Below, piece after piece: positions 19,952-29,753 of a stretch of DNA of 64,000 nt. Location: positions 1,550,001 to 1,614,000 of the forward strand of contig CP003083.1 in the NCBI GenBank assembly GCA_000306725.1. The letters are read 5' to 3'. The notes below the pieces were generated by a model. The model had not been told where the DNA came from. It ran no database searches and saw only the letters and a program-made list of their open reading frames with translations. Position 1 is the stretch's first letter; every line of letters begins with the position of its first letter. The translations under genes were made by a program, and so were the position numbers. The stretch comes from Methanolobus psychrophilus R15. Lineage in GTDB: Archaea; Halobacteriota; Methanosarcinia; Methanosarcinales; Methanosarcinaceae.

Positions 19952-21164
19952 AAAAGATCAATTCAATGAGTAAAACTTTACGGATATCTTAAAGTTAAGC
20001 GGGCCATTCTTTCTCCATGAATAAGTCCTGCTTCAGACAGAAAAATCCTTCTCTGCCTGTTATCAAATGTTCCTCAAGAAGTTTGATAGCTTCTTCTTCA
20101 TCAATATCCGTCAGTTTTGTCTGCAGAGAATAAACGACATCAACAAGGACATTGTTAATCCTGAACTTTTTAGGCAGCTTTTTGTTTTTGTCAATAGATT
20201 CTTGTATCTCTTTTGCTTCCTGGATCTGCCTCATGATCTTCCTGGCTCTTGATTCAAGTTGCTCCTTCTTGAGCTTTTCAGAGAAGTAGAAGTAGTTGAC
20301 ACTACTTGGTTTAACGATTTTCAGGCCATAGATACCATCTTCTGAATCAACGATCTCAAGAGAATAGTTCCCGAAGTTTGCAATTATCTTGTCATCGCTC
20401 TTATTGAGCTTTCTTGCAGTCAGATACTGCATATCATCTGCCCTTATCATGGCAGTGTTCTCTGTACTATGAGCTCCTTTATCGAAAACAACAAGTGATC
20501 CCTGCTTCAACCTCTTGTTAACCTGTTGATACGTTTTCCTGAAGTGCTTTTGATCATGTAGATTTCCTTGTTCTACTGTGATGCCAATTGGCACATTGAT
20601 AGGATCAGCAAGTTCTGCTATGCCTAAAGTTATCTGTTTCTTATCCGGCCTATGGTCACGACTATAACCATATTTACCCAATGGCGATTTATCACCGTGC
20701 AGGACAATACTTGTCCAGTCCATGTTGATGTTAGTATGTTCGAAATCGTATCTGCCAAACAATCTGTCCTGGATATCGGAAATAATCGTTTCACGATTAT
20801 TTCCCAGGGTTCCAAGAATCCTGTAAAGTGTTCGTTCACTGAATTCTTCAAGATTGAAGATCTCAAGTACCTCATCACGGTTGATCCAATCATGAGCTTT
20901 ACTTATGCTGAAATTATCTGTAAGCTTGTAGCTTACAAGAGCTTTCAGCAGGTAGTTGATGTCAAATCCATTCTTTTTGTGTTTGCCAAAAACAGTGGAA
21001 AAGTCAAGTACATCATAAAGTTGTTCTACAGCCAGGATAGTTCCGATAGGAAAGCATATATTCTCATTAGGAATAATCTCGTATGTTCTTAGTTTTTGTT
21101 GCATTTTTGGTCGAATACATCAAGACTAAGAACACTATTATTACTTTTGACTGTCAAAGTTGGG
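19952..21164 (-). mobile_element. IS1634-like element remnant trapped between IS1 segments
   Basis: This 1.2-kb segment lies between the complete IS1 and a 198-bp duplicate of its right end. It holds a transposase gene (19995-21104, minus) that lacks its C-terminus. The segment has its own upstream DNA with an imperfect palindrome CTTTTGACTGTCAAAG (21143-21158) that may belong to an end of the older element. No intact pair of ends for this element is seen. Confidence 0.6.
19995..21104 (-). pseudogene. IS1634/IS4-type transposase, C-terminally truncated
   Basis: 369 residues are open, starting MQQKLRTYEIIPNENI. The DDE pattern is recognisable: NMDWTSIVLHGD, then LVVFDKGAHSTENT, and GREGFFCLK near the end. 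The family normally continues for well over 100 further residues after the GFFCLK block with the last catalytic acid region. Here the frame ends QDLFMEKEWPA in unrelated sequence. The loss of the 3' end makes an active enzyme unlikely. The family is widespread in Methanosarcina. Confidence 0.75.
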
Positions 21165-21362
21165 TTCCAGATGAGGTTCATACACGATCAAAAGCAGAAA
21201 CCTATACAGTGGAAGGATATAACAGCATATTCAGGCACTTTCTGGCAAGATTACGAAGAAAAACAAAATGTTATACTAAGAGTCTTGAAATGCTAAAATA
21301 CTCTGTTCTTCTTTTGATGAAGTATAGAAATAATGAACTAACTATACTTAATTAACAATGCC
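21165..21362 (+). mobile_element. IS1 right-end fragment (198 bp)
   Basis: Identical over all 198 positions to 19754-19951, the 3' end of the complete IS1 including its right inverted repeat. It encodes only the transposase C-terminus. It is followed by the right copy of the target duplication ATAATTTC (21363-21370). Full identity suggests a recent duplication or single-crossover event. Confidence 0.85.
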
Positions 21363-21683
21363 ATAATTTCAACTAAAGCTCTTCTTAATTCTTGTGTTTT
21401 ATCATGCATCTCAGGAACGATTGTTATTGGGATTGCAGGAACTTTTGTTATCAGTTGTAAGCTATAAAACTGCAAATCCATCTTCACTGCTTGCAATTAT
21501 ATCAGGTGTAGGGTATTTACCTTCATCAGAAGATACACACATTTTCTCTATAGCATACTCAAAACCTGCAGCTTTGAAAGGACCTATAAATCTTGGTTTG
21601 TTACTCTCATGAAAGAGTTGTATTGTATTTCTCCATAAAACAATCCGATCGTTGGGATTATACAAAAATCTCAACTCCATCAT
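21363..21683 (-). pseudogene. 5' part of an unknown gene split by an IS1-family element
   Basis: From the ATG at 21683 the frame reads MMELRFLYNPNDRIVLWRN and ends at a TAG at 21462-21464. One base away, the +1 frame continues QFYSLQLITKVPAIPITIVP to the IS boundary and joins the 3' part at 19210. So besides the IS there seems to be a one-base shift near 21465, unless the TAG is the real end and the rest a second gene. Rejoined, the product would be about 200 residues. It overlaps the end of the upstream gene by 26 nt. No known domain. Confidence 0.6.
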
Positions 21684-22695
21684 GATAAATAGAAGTATTA
21701 CCTGCGCTATTTTCTCCTTGAATAGTGGCTATTCTAGGCGCAGCGTTTACACATCCCTTTCCAGGAACAGTTAAATATGCAAAATCGGGACCCAAATCAA
21801 GGAAAACACGGTCCCACGTATGTAAATCAATTCCTTTATATCTTTTAAAGTCTTCTTCGGATTCGGTTTCTACAAGCCATAATTTCATGTTGCCGGTTCC
21901 CTTCATAACTTTCTCAGAAAAAGCTTCTAAGTCAACAGGCTGAGTGAAATCAATTTCAAATGCACCCATGGATTCGTCTCTGAGTTTAGTAGCTTCTGTG
22001 AGAGAGTCTTCATATCGGCTTGCGACTTCTGAAATGGATAACAGTGTTTCATCTACAGATTTCGCATTATTGATTGTCACTCTTCCATTACTATACCATT
22101 CAGAAGATAAAACAATGGAATCATCTCTTCTTTTCTCCCATCGTGCACTATGAATGGCAAAATTATCTTTAGCAATTTCGATTATTTTATCCAAACCTTC
22201 AATAGACCTGTTTGACCTATACCATCCCTTTAAGCTAAAGTTCCCTGCATTTTCTTTAGAGTATAAACCATCTTCAAACTTAAACCCAAAACCCCGTTGA
22301 ACCCAAGATTCCCTGTTTTCCCATTGTAATAATTGTCTGCGTGACAACCAACAATTATCAAATCCTTGAGAATTTGCAATCCAACTATTAAGAGCCTGTT
22401 TTGTATCATCCGAATCAAGTAGGCTATAAAGTATCCACACTCTTTCTCTGCTGGCATCTAAAAATAGACTATAGGGCTTGTTTCCAAACTGATTTACATA
22501 CCAATCTTCTGCGTCAAGTTTTTTCCATTTACCATCTGGACATCCTGATGCTGAAAAAGGATTATTTGTCTCTATGAGATAAGCCTTCAGCTGTGTTGAA
22601 TGGTTTTCACCATATACAGCCATCGATTCCTTATTGTTATCAAAACCGGCTTGTACTTTTCCTTTAAAATCATTTAACGTTGAAACTTTCAGCAT
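21658..22695 (-). CDS. Hypothetical protein, partner of the IS-split gene
   Basis: About 345 residues from the ATG at 22695 (MLKVSTLNDFKGKVQ); a longer reading starts at 22761. I do not recognise a family. It is soluble, rich in Trp, Asp and Ser, with no membrane segments, no Walker or zinc motifs, and a mixed alpha/beta look (WSRRQLLQWENRESWVQRGFGF-like central part). No ribosome-binding site is seen. The next gene overlaps it by 26 nt, which points to a two-gene unit. AT-rich codon use and IS neighbours suggest acquired DNA. A defence or mobile-element role is possible but unproven. Confidence 0.55.
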   Translation of the reverse strand: MLKVSTLNDFKGKVQAGFDNNKESMAVYGENHSTQLKAYLIETNNPFSASGCPDGKWKKLDAEDWYVNQFGNKPYSLFLDASRERVWILYSLLDSDDTKQALNSWIANSQGFDNCWLSRRQLLQWENRESWVQRGFGFKFEDGLYSKENAGNFSLKGWYRSNRSIEGLDKIIEIAKDNFAIHSARWEKRRDDSIVLSSEWYSNGRVTINNAKSVDETLLSISEVASRYEDSLTEATKLRDESMGAFEIDFTQPVDLEAFSEKVMKGTGNMKLWLVETESEEDFKRYKGIDLHTWDRVFLDLGPDFAYLTVPGKGCVNAAPRIATIQGENSAGNTSIYHDGVEIFV

Positions 22696-22761
22696 AAGGT
22701 TACAACCAATAATAAATACAATTTTCTCAATGAGTATTTGTAGTATATAATTTTTACGCAC

Positions 22762-23207
22762 TTTTTTAATATCTTATATTGCTAGTTCAAATTATAACGC
22801 AGTTACATTTCCACACTTCATATTACAGATTCTCTTCAATGAATTAAAAAGAAATGTAAATGAAGTGAAAGTATTTGTCAGATAGATTAAGCGGTTCTTC
22901 TTCCATCGTTTCATAGATAATATATGCCGACAAATAAGATATTGAAACGAAAAACAATAAACATTACTATTTAACTACAAGAAATATCTATCTTTTTCTT
23001 CCACTCCTCAGCTTTTCCTCAAATTTCATCGCCCTCGCCGGACTTGAAGAAAGCTCACTTATATATTGATGGTTAGTTCAATCGTAAGAACCCAATTCAT
23101 ACAACAAGTATTAAATAAAAAATCAATGTGTTCTTATCTAAATATACCAGTTGCCAGGCTTACTGGCAGACACGAATAACACACAGCATTGGAAAGGATT
23201 AATCATA
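22762..23207. other. Intergenic region with a possible gene remnant
   Basis: 446 AT-rich bp. On the minus strand at 22988-23062 a short open stretch ends ARAMKFEEKLRSGRKR and a TAG. It looks like the 3' end of a lost gene but is too short to assign. A TATA-like TTATATATTG at 23059-23068 and the ribosome-binding site GGAAAGGA before hisF are on the plus strand. Otherwise I see nothing. Confidence 0.4.
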
Positions 23208-24029
<822 letters not shown>

Positions 24030-24041
24030 TACGGTGATACG

Positions 24042-24329
24042 ATGGAGATCAAAGAGTTCCAGCAACTGATGTCCGACCTCTACGCGCACAACGACAGGAA
24101 GCGCGGGCCTGCCGCAACCATGCTCTGGCTGGTGGAGGAAGTCGGCGAGCTTGCCGAGGCCGTGCGCAGGGACGACAGGGAAAATCTAAGGGAAGAGCTT
24201 GCAGACTGTTTTGCCTGGGTGGGCGCCCTGGCAAATCTCTATGGGATCGACATTGAAGAAGCTTTCCTTGAGAAATATCCTGATAAATGTCCCACATGTG
24301 GGCAAAAGCCGTGCATCTGCACTGACTAA
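24042..24329 (+). CDS. MazG-like nucleotide pyrophosphohydrolase
   Basis: 95 residues, all-alpha MazG fold. The metal-binding acids are in [14 protein letters not shown] and [11 protein letters not shown]-terminal [11 protein letters not shown] tail adds a small zinc-ribbon not found in core MazG. It begins 12 nt after hisF, so is probably co-transcribed. Likely a house-cleaning NTP pyrophosphatase; the nucleotide is unknown. Confidence 0.82.
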   Translation: MEIKEFQQLMSDLYAHNDRKRGPAATMLWLVEEVGELAEAVRRDDRENLREELADCFAWVGALANLYGIDIEEAFLEKYPDKCPTCGQKPCICTD

Positions 24330-24362
24330 TTTTTTGACACCGCATTGATCCGATGAGGAAAC

Positions 24363-25073
24363 ATGACCAGAGAACTGCCTGAATGGTATTACGACGAATT
24401 CATCCAGACCGGCACTGATTACTCCGATAAGGAGGAAATTCACAGATATGACCGCAAGATGCAAAAGATCCGGAACATAAAAGATGAAGCTGAGACAATG
24501 CGCAGGCTCATTGATCTTCAGGCAGGGGACAGAGTATTGGAAATAGGCTGCGGAACCGGAGAATTTTCAATTGAGCTTTCAAGACATTGTAAAGAGGTTA
24601 TTGCAGTAGATATTTCAGATGGAATGCTTGAATTTGCCAGGGAAAAAGCAAAGTCGCGACACAGGAAAAATATCAGATTCATCAAAGGGGGTTTCCTGAC
24701 ATTCGAACCTGGTGATGAGCCATTTGATGCAGTGGTGACCCAGCTGGCATTGCATCACCTTCCGGATTTCTGGAAACTTATTGCACTGAAACGTATCAAT
24801 TCAATGCTTAAAGTGAGCAGCAGGTTCTATCTCAGAGATGTAATTTATTCATCAGAAATTAGTGATTTTGACCCTTTTTTCTCAAAACTGCTGCAAAGCA
24901 TCCCTGAAGAAGTAAAAGATGAAATGACCCATGAATATATTCTACATATAAAGGAGGAATTCTCAACCTTTGACTGGGTGATTGAAGAGCTCATCGAAAA
25001 AGCAGGTTTCAGGATAGAAGAGGCTTTTTATGATAATGGGTTTATAGCAACCTACCTGTGCATAAAAAAGTAA
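24363..25073 (+). CDS. Class I SAM-dependent methyltransferase
   Basis: 236 residues. The SAM loop is VLEIGCGTGEFSIEL (about residues 57-71) and the acidic motif IAVDISDGML follows. TQLALHHLPDF is motif IV-like. The substrate is not clear from sequence. It follows MazG by 33 bp and may belong to the same transcript. Confidence 0.8.
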   Translation: MTRELPEWYYDEFIQTGTDYSDKEEIHRYDRKMQKIRNIKDEAETMRRLIDLQAGDRVLEIGCGTGEFSIELSRHCKEVIAVDISDGMLEFAREKAKSRHRKNIRFIKGGFLTFEPGDEPFDAVVTQLALHHLPDFWKLIALKRINSMLKVSSRFYLRDVIYSSEISDFDPFFSKLLQSIPEEVKDEMTHEYILHIKEEFSTFDWVIEELIEKAGFRIEEAFYDNGFIATYLCIKK

Positions 25074-25606
25074 GATTTAAAAGTGAGATTTATCTCTGCA
25101 ATATCAATTAAAGCTTTTTGGGCTTTGTAGAAACCCGATATAAATCGATAGCAATAGACTAAAATAGACAATTTTCATCATTATCTGGAAGTACTTTAAA
25201 AATATTGTGAACCAGACTGATCACTTGAAGAACGAGGATCTCTCCAGAGCAAAAAAATCGATTATCGTTTTGAACAAAACATTTATAACTTGACGGTTCC
25301 CAATTATAATTACTTTATTTTGGTGGGATAGGTTGATGATTCTTTATAATGGAACATTTCCAAAAACTGAATTAAGTTTAAAAAATCATTGCTCACTTTC
25401 TGAGCAAGAGTTCAATGAAAATTTGGATATGGCAGGACCTGCTACACTCAAGCTTTGAATAAGGCAATGGTGGGGAAAAAGTATAAACATTACAGGCATG
25501 ACCCTTGCCCGACATCAAGAGAGATAGTGGAAGGAAAGCCATACAATAGTGCCACATCATAGAAAAATGGTTTAGAAATCAAACCAAAAAGCGGAAGTGT
25601 CAAGAT
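25074..25606. other. Intergenic region with an inverted-repeat end and decayed sequence
   Basis: 533 AT-rich bp. GGGCTTTGTAGAAACCC at 25120-25136 looks like a transposable-element end and has an inverted, imperfect partner at 28048-28063. Short open stretches near 25465-25550 (for example MVGKKYKHYRHDPCP) look like gene debris but have no start site or continuing frame. No intact gene. Confidence 0.45.
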
Positions 25607-26086
25607 TTGTTAGATAAAACAACTCCTTTGACCAAGACCTTACGAATTCGTCTCATTAACGACCTAGGTCAGCCTATTAAAATGTCCAAGTACCGACTGG
25701 AAGTGGATAAACAGATGTTTGAAGGCATAACCAATAATGAAGGCATACTTCAACATGACATTCCAGCGGGAGCGAAAACAGGTAACTTAATACTTGACAA
25801 GAAGCTGTTCCACATAAGTGAAAAGAACACCGACGATATGAAAATCGAAAATTGGAGCATCCGTCTCCATATCGTAGATAGCATGGCCCCAGGTGACCAG
25901 ATAGCTGGTGCACAAGCACGTCTGAACAACCTGGGTTTTTTTGCCAGCAAAGAGATTCAGGAACAATATGACGAGCAAACCAAGCGAGCGATACAAAGGT
26001 TCCAAACAGCTTACCCCCCTCTTAAGGTAACCGGCAATATAGACCAAGAGACCAAAAAAAGGTTGGAGGAGGTATATGGTAGCTAG
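25607..26086 (+). CDS. Peptidoglycan-binding-domain protein
   Basis: 159 residues from a TTG start, with no signal peptide. The N-terminal half (to about residue 90) is a beta-rich domain (IRLINDLGQPIKMSKYRLEV) of the kind seen in front of effector and tip proteins. The C-terminal half is a PG_binding_1 domain (AQARLNNLGFF...TKRAIQRFQTAYP...VTGNIDQETKKRL). Methanogens of this group lack murein, so the gene is probably bacterial in origin. Its stop overlaps the next gene by 11 nt, making the two a unit. Confidence 0.75.
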   Translation: MLDKTTPLTKTLRIRLINDLGQPIKMSKYRLEVDKQMFEGITNNEGILQHDIPAGAKTGNLILDKKLFHISEKNTDDMKIENWSIRLHIVDSMAPGDQIAGAQARLNNLGFFASKEIQEQYDEQTKRAIQRFQTAYPPLKVTGNIDQETKKRLEEVYGS

Positions 26087-27803
26087 TGCTCTTTCCCCTC
26101 CTCATCGACTAGACCCGCCGGAATCGTTACTTACTCGAACAGCTCAGGTTGGGACTGGCGTCCTCAATACAATATGTGTCCCAGGTGACCCTTTCCGGGA
26201 TGAGAGAAAATCATGGTTTAAGACGGAATTTGATCCTGGAAAAGGGAGGCTTATTAATGCCTCTTGGGGAAGTCAAAAATTAGCATTAATTAAGCGTGTA
26301 GTTGGCCGCATTCGATCAAAAACCCCTAAAATAGTCAAAAGTCCCAGAAATGTAAAGAAAGAAATGCCCACTGTTTATGAGGGTAACGAAGTTAAGTATT
26401 TGATTGATGGCAAAGAGACTTTTAAGGAAATTGTCGCAGCCATTCGTACAGCCACAGGAATATCGGAGACGGGTGAAAAAGCTGATCACTTCATTTATAT
26501 GTTGAATTGGTGGATGGATAAAGAGTTCGAACTTGATAGTGATGAGCCAGGAGTAAACCTTGGTTTATTACTTTCTCAGGCCTCACACGACAAAGGTGTT
26601 ATGGTTCGTGCCATGCTCTGGAATCAACAATTCACCACCCAGAACAGCGCTGAGGCCGATCACATCAATTCGCTGGATAGTGGCGCTGCGATCCTCGATA
26701 GCCGTGGTAACGAGGATTTTCCACCGTTTTCATGGGTAGGCATTCCATTTATTCCTATGAATATAGGTGCTCAACATCAAAAGGTACTCTGCGTTTTGGG
26801 AGAAGAGGGATTGATATGCTTCTGTGGAGGTATTGATTTCAACCCGGATCGCGTTCAAGAAGTGGGAAAAGGCTCTCCACTCCACGATGTACATTGCAGG
26901 ATCCGCGGCCCTGCAGCAACGGATCTGGTACATCTTTTTATTCAACGTTGGAATGATCATGCAGAGGGTCAAAAGTATAACCGGTCCGTTGCAATGGGAG
27001 GCAAAGGGCCACTAATAACACTCAAAGAAATGCCGCCCTCGGCTGGGTCTCAGATAGTGCAGATCGGCCGTACTTTCGGGGATTATGACTACGAATTCGC
27101 ACCCGGAGGCGAGCTAACGGCAAAAGAGATCATTCTCTGTGCCATAAATAATGCAAAGCGGTTCATTTACACCGAGGATCAGTATTTTGTGGGAAATCCG
27201 CAGGTGGAAGAAGCTTTATGTGAAGCCATGAAGAGAGGGATCCAACACCTTACGGTTGTCCTCACGTATTATAAATTGATCGACTTACCACTGGTCCAAC
27301 ATCATCGCCGCAAATTCATAAGAAAGCTTAGAGAAGCAGGAGGAGATCGAGTTCGCATCTTCGTCTCGTGTCCTCAGGACTCTAGCGAAAAGACCTTCAA
27401 AGAAGGAAAGATCCCTCACACTTATGTCCACTCCAAACTCTGGATCATCGACGACGAATTCGCGGTAATCGGTTCTCTCAATACAAATAACCGTAGTTGG
27501 TCACACGATAGTGAGGTCGCCGCTGGAATTTACGACACCTCTAATGATATTGTGATGACCTACCATTTTGCTCACTGGCTGCGAATCGAACTATGGAAAG
27601 AGCACCTTAGCTTGCAGACCCCAGAAGGCTCAGCAGAACTAGCAGACGGAGTAGCAAGCGCCGTCCACTGGCTGGATCTTCCCTCAGGAGCACGAGTGCA
27701 ACGTTACAACGAACAGGAAAAGGGTGATTATCATATTCCTATCCCAATTTTAGGGCTTCCTATCGAACGGTTAGTATACAGTAAAATTATCGACCCCGAT
27801 TGA
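26076..27803 (+). CDS. Phospholipase D-superfamily protein
   Basis: 575 residues with two HKD catalytic motifs: HQKVLCVLGEEGLICFCGGID at about 231-251 and HSKLWIIDDEFAVIGSLNTN at about 450-469. The size and paired motifs match phospholipase D or toxin-like PLD enzymes that cleave phosphodiester bonds. No signal peptide or membrane helix is seen. It overlaps the upstream peptidoglycan-binding gene. This pairing resembles bacterial secreted or contractile-system effectors, which is an inference. Synonymous codon choice looks different from the housekeeping genes around it, consistent with transfer. Confidence 0.8.
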   Translation: MVASALSPPHRLDPPESLLTRTAQVGTGVLNTICVPGDPFRDERKSWFKTEFDPGKGRLINASWGSQKLALIKRVVGRIRSKTPKIVKSPRNVKKEMPTVYEGNEVKYLIDGKETFKEIVAAIRTATGISETGEKADHFIYMLNWWMDKEFELDSDEPGVNLGLLLSQASHDKGVMVRAMLWNQQFTTQNSAEADHINSLDSGAAILDSRGNEDFPPFSWVGIPFIPMNIGAQHQKVLCVLGEEGLICFCGGIDFNPDRVQEVGKGSPLHDVHCRIRGPAATDLVHLFIQRWNDHAEGQKYNRSVAMGGKGPLITLKEMPPSAGSQIVQIGRTFGDYDYEFAPGGELTAKEIILCAINNAKRFIYTEDQYFVGNPQVEEALCEAMKRGIQHLTVVLTYYKLIDLPLVQHHRRKFIRKLREAGGDRVRIFVSCPQDSSEKTFKEGKIPHTYVHSKLWIIDDEFAVIGSLNTNNRSWSHDSEVAAGIYDTSNDIVMTYHFAHWLRIELWKEHLSLQTPEGSAELADGVASAVHWLDLPSGARVQRYNEQEKGDYHIPIPILGLPIERLVYSKIIDPD

Positions 27804-28224
27804 ATCTACCACCAAAGTGAATTTGTTCGTGTAACTATTGAGTGAGCAGCCATGAAGTAGGATCAGGGTTCTAACCGACTTTATAGTTAAACACCTTTGG
27901 TTTGTAACTTATGAGTTCTAAAACTATGTCCTGTTGGCAGTTATGTCAATACCATAAGTTTCAAACAATCGGTTCTTAACTATAAATTAAAGTTAATAGT
28001 ACACAACCTTGGCAGATCTGCCAAGGTTGTCTATGTCATTCAAATGAGGATTTCTACAGAGCCACTTTTTGTCACATTTATCCCCCTAAGAGTATATAAC
28101 CAAAAAATCATATTATAGCCTGAAATTGAGAAATCGGAGAAGATATACTCTCCTGAACAATTGGCAGGTCATCTTTTATAGCACTGCAAGGCATATTTGT
28201 AATCATGACTCACGGGGGTTAGTT
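27804..28224. repeat. Intergenic region with inverted repeats and a 28-bp palindrome
   Basis: A 33-bp imperfect inverted pair lies at 27881-27913 and 27953-27985 (TTATAGTTAA at one edge, TTAACTATAA at the other). A perfect 28-bp palindrome with 14-bp arms (ACAACCTTGGCAGA and its complement) lies at 28003-28030. The element-end-like GGATTTCTACAGAGCC is at 28048-28063. Before the peroxiredoxin gene GGGGGTTAG is the ribosome-binding site. No gene. Confidence 0.6.
28003..28030. repeat. Perfect 28-bp palindrome
   Basis: Two exactly complementary 14-bp arms meet without spacer. No T-run follows, so it is not a standard intrinsic terminator. It could be an operator, a replication or recombination site, or part of a mobile-element end. 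Confidence 0.6.
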
Positions 28225-28683
28225 ATGAGTAAATTAAAACCAGGAGAAGTAATCGAAGATTTCACGCTGTATGACCAGAACCTCAACGAGGTACATCTGC
28301 ACGACCTTAAAGGCAAAAAGATATTACTCGCCTTCCATCCGCTGGCCTGGACCAGGGGGTGCGCGAAGCACATGAAAATGCTTGAGGATAACTACGGAAA
28401 ATTCCAGGCCGCAAACGCAGTAGTTCTTGGGATCAGTATTGATTCTGTGCACTCCAAGAAAGCCTGGGCCAGGGAACTGGGAATTGAGAATACCCTTTTC
28501 CTGGCAGACTTCTGGCCGCATGGCAAAGTGGCAAAGATGTACGGATTGTTTAATGAGGACATGGGCGTATCCAAGCGGGCCAGTATTGTGATTGATGAAT
28601 ATCTGAAAGTAAAACTTATAAAGGTTTATGAGACCCGTTCACTCCCGGATATTGAGGAGATCTTTAATGCAATGGAAGATTGA
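28225..28683 (+). CDS. Peroxiredoxin (AhpC/TSA family)
   Basis: 152 residues from the ATG at 28225, preceded by GGGGG. The peroxidatic motif is FHPLAWTRGC (P-x3-T-x2-C), with Cys near residue 50. No second cysteine is visible in the usual resolving positions, so it is probably of the 1-Cys type or needs a partner thiol. It reduces peroxides in the cytoplasm. Monocistronic by spacing. Confidence 0.85.
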   Translation: MSKLKPGEVIEDFTLYDQNLNEVHLHDLKGKKILLAFHPLAWTRGCAKHMKMLEDNYGKFQAANAVVLGISIDSVHSKKAWARELGIENTLFLADFWPHGKVAKMYGLFNEDMGVSKRASIVIDEYLKVKLIKVYETRSLPDIEEIFNAMED

Positions 28684-28784
28684 AGTAAATTTATTGATGT
28701 TTCATGAACTTATTTCTGCAAAAATAATAAATATTTAATAAAGTTTAAATAGTATCCCTGCTCTCGTACTGTGGAGGAACATCC

Positions 28785-29753
28785 ATGAAAAAGAGAGATA
28801 GAGGAATACGTTTTATTCTTATTTTACTTCTCATCGCATCTGTTGCTGTTTCCAGCGGGTGCTTAAAAGACTTTGAAGAACAGAGCAATTACGGAATAAC
28901 GGATATTGAGATCTCTGCAGACAGTGTCAAAAGTTCCTACGCTGACCTGAACGTGACAGCTTATATAGAAAACAGGGGCGGAAGCCACAAGGGAAATACA
29001 ACTCTGGTATTTAAAGCATTCAGCGAGCAGACAGGACTGCTTGAGCTGACTCAGGAAACGAAAGTCGACACCATAAATAAAGGCGGCATAAAAGCTGTGA
29101 GCCAGTCTATCAGGCTTCCTAAAGAAGGGAGTTACAGGCTGGTACTGACGCTATATGAGGAAGAGCAGAAAAAAGCCGATTTAAGGATAACTATCCGCGA
29201 CCTCTCCGGCATACCCACCGACCTTCAGGATGTTGGCATCCAGATCAATGGAATGGATTTCATGGTGAAAAACGTCACATCCGGAAGAGTTCTCATTGAG
29301 AATGATATCTACCTGAAAAATGAGGGAACAAGAACCACAAACGACTACAGGGTTCTTGTCAAGGCAAGGGAAATCGATGCCCGCCTCATTGCAGACAAGG
29401 AATGGACATCTACCGGCAGGATAGAGCCTGAAGCAACATCTATCAGGGCCGTCAGCCTCACAGTTCCTGACGGTTACAACTACGTAGTTGAGGTCAGCGT
29501 ATGGGACGGGGACACCATAGTCAAAACAGGCGAGGACTATGTGCAACTGAACCCTCAGAAAGTGATCAGCAAGCAGCAAACGGTCCAGACAAAAACTATC
29601 CAGACAAGTGATTTCCTAATTGAGGAAAGCTTCGGTGAGGAGCCCCTGGATTATGGCACACCGGAAGAAGAAAGTCCCGGTTTCGGATCGCTGATGGCAC
29701 TAATTTCCTTATTATCCGCATTAGTCATGATAAGGAGGGGAAAACATGAGTGA
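28785..29753 (+). CDS. Surface lipoprotein with PGF-CTERM anchor (DUF7490-like)
   Basis: 322 residues. An N-terminal signal segment (about 10-26) ends in a lipobox-like SSGC. The exported part has repeated beta-sandwich stretches (DLNVTAYIENRGG, LIENDIYLKNEG). The C-terminus ESPGFGSLMALISLL...RRGKHE is a PGF-CTERM sorting signal that archaeosortase A cleaves with lipid transfer. Both a lipobox and a PGF-CTERM tail are therefore present. The next gene overlaps by 8 nt. Confidence 0.75.
   Translation: MKKRDRGIRFILILLLIASVAVSSGCLKDFEEQSNYGITDIEISADSVKSSYADLNVTAYIENRGGSHKGNTTLVFKAFSEQTGLLELTQETKVDTINKGGIKAVSQSIRLPKEGSYRLVLTLYEEEQKKADLRITIRDLSGIPTDLQDVGIQINGMDFMVKNVTSGRVLIENDIYLKNEGTRTTNDYRVLVKAREIDARLIADKEWTSTGRIEPEATSIRAVSLTVPDGYNYVVEVSVWDGDTIVKTGEDYVQLNPQKVISKQQTVQTKTIQTSDFLIEESFGEEPLDYGTPEEESPGFGSLMALISLLSALVMIRRGKHE

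Noticed and set aside
28003-28030. Transcription terminator for the phospholipase gene
   Set aside because: The palindrome lacks a loop and a following T-run, and it lies 200 bp after the stop codon.
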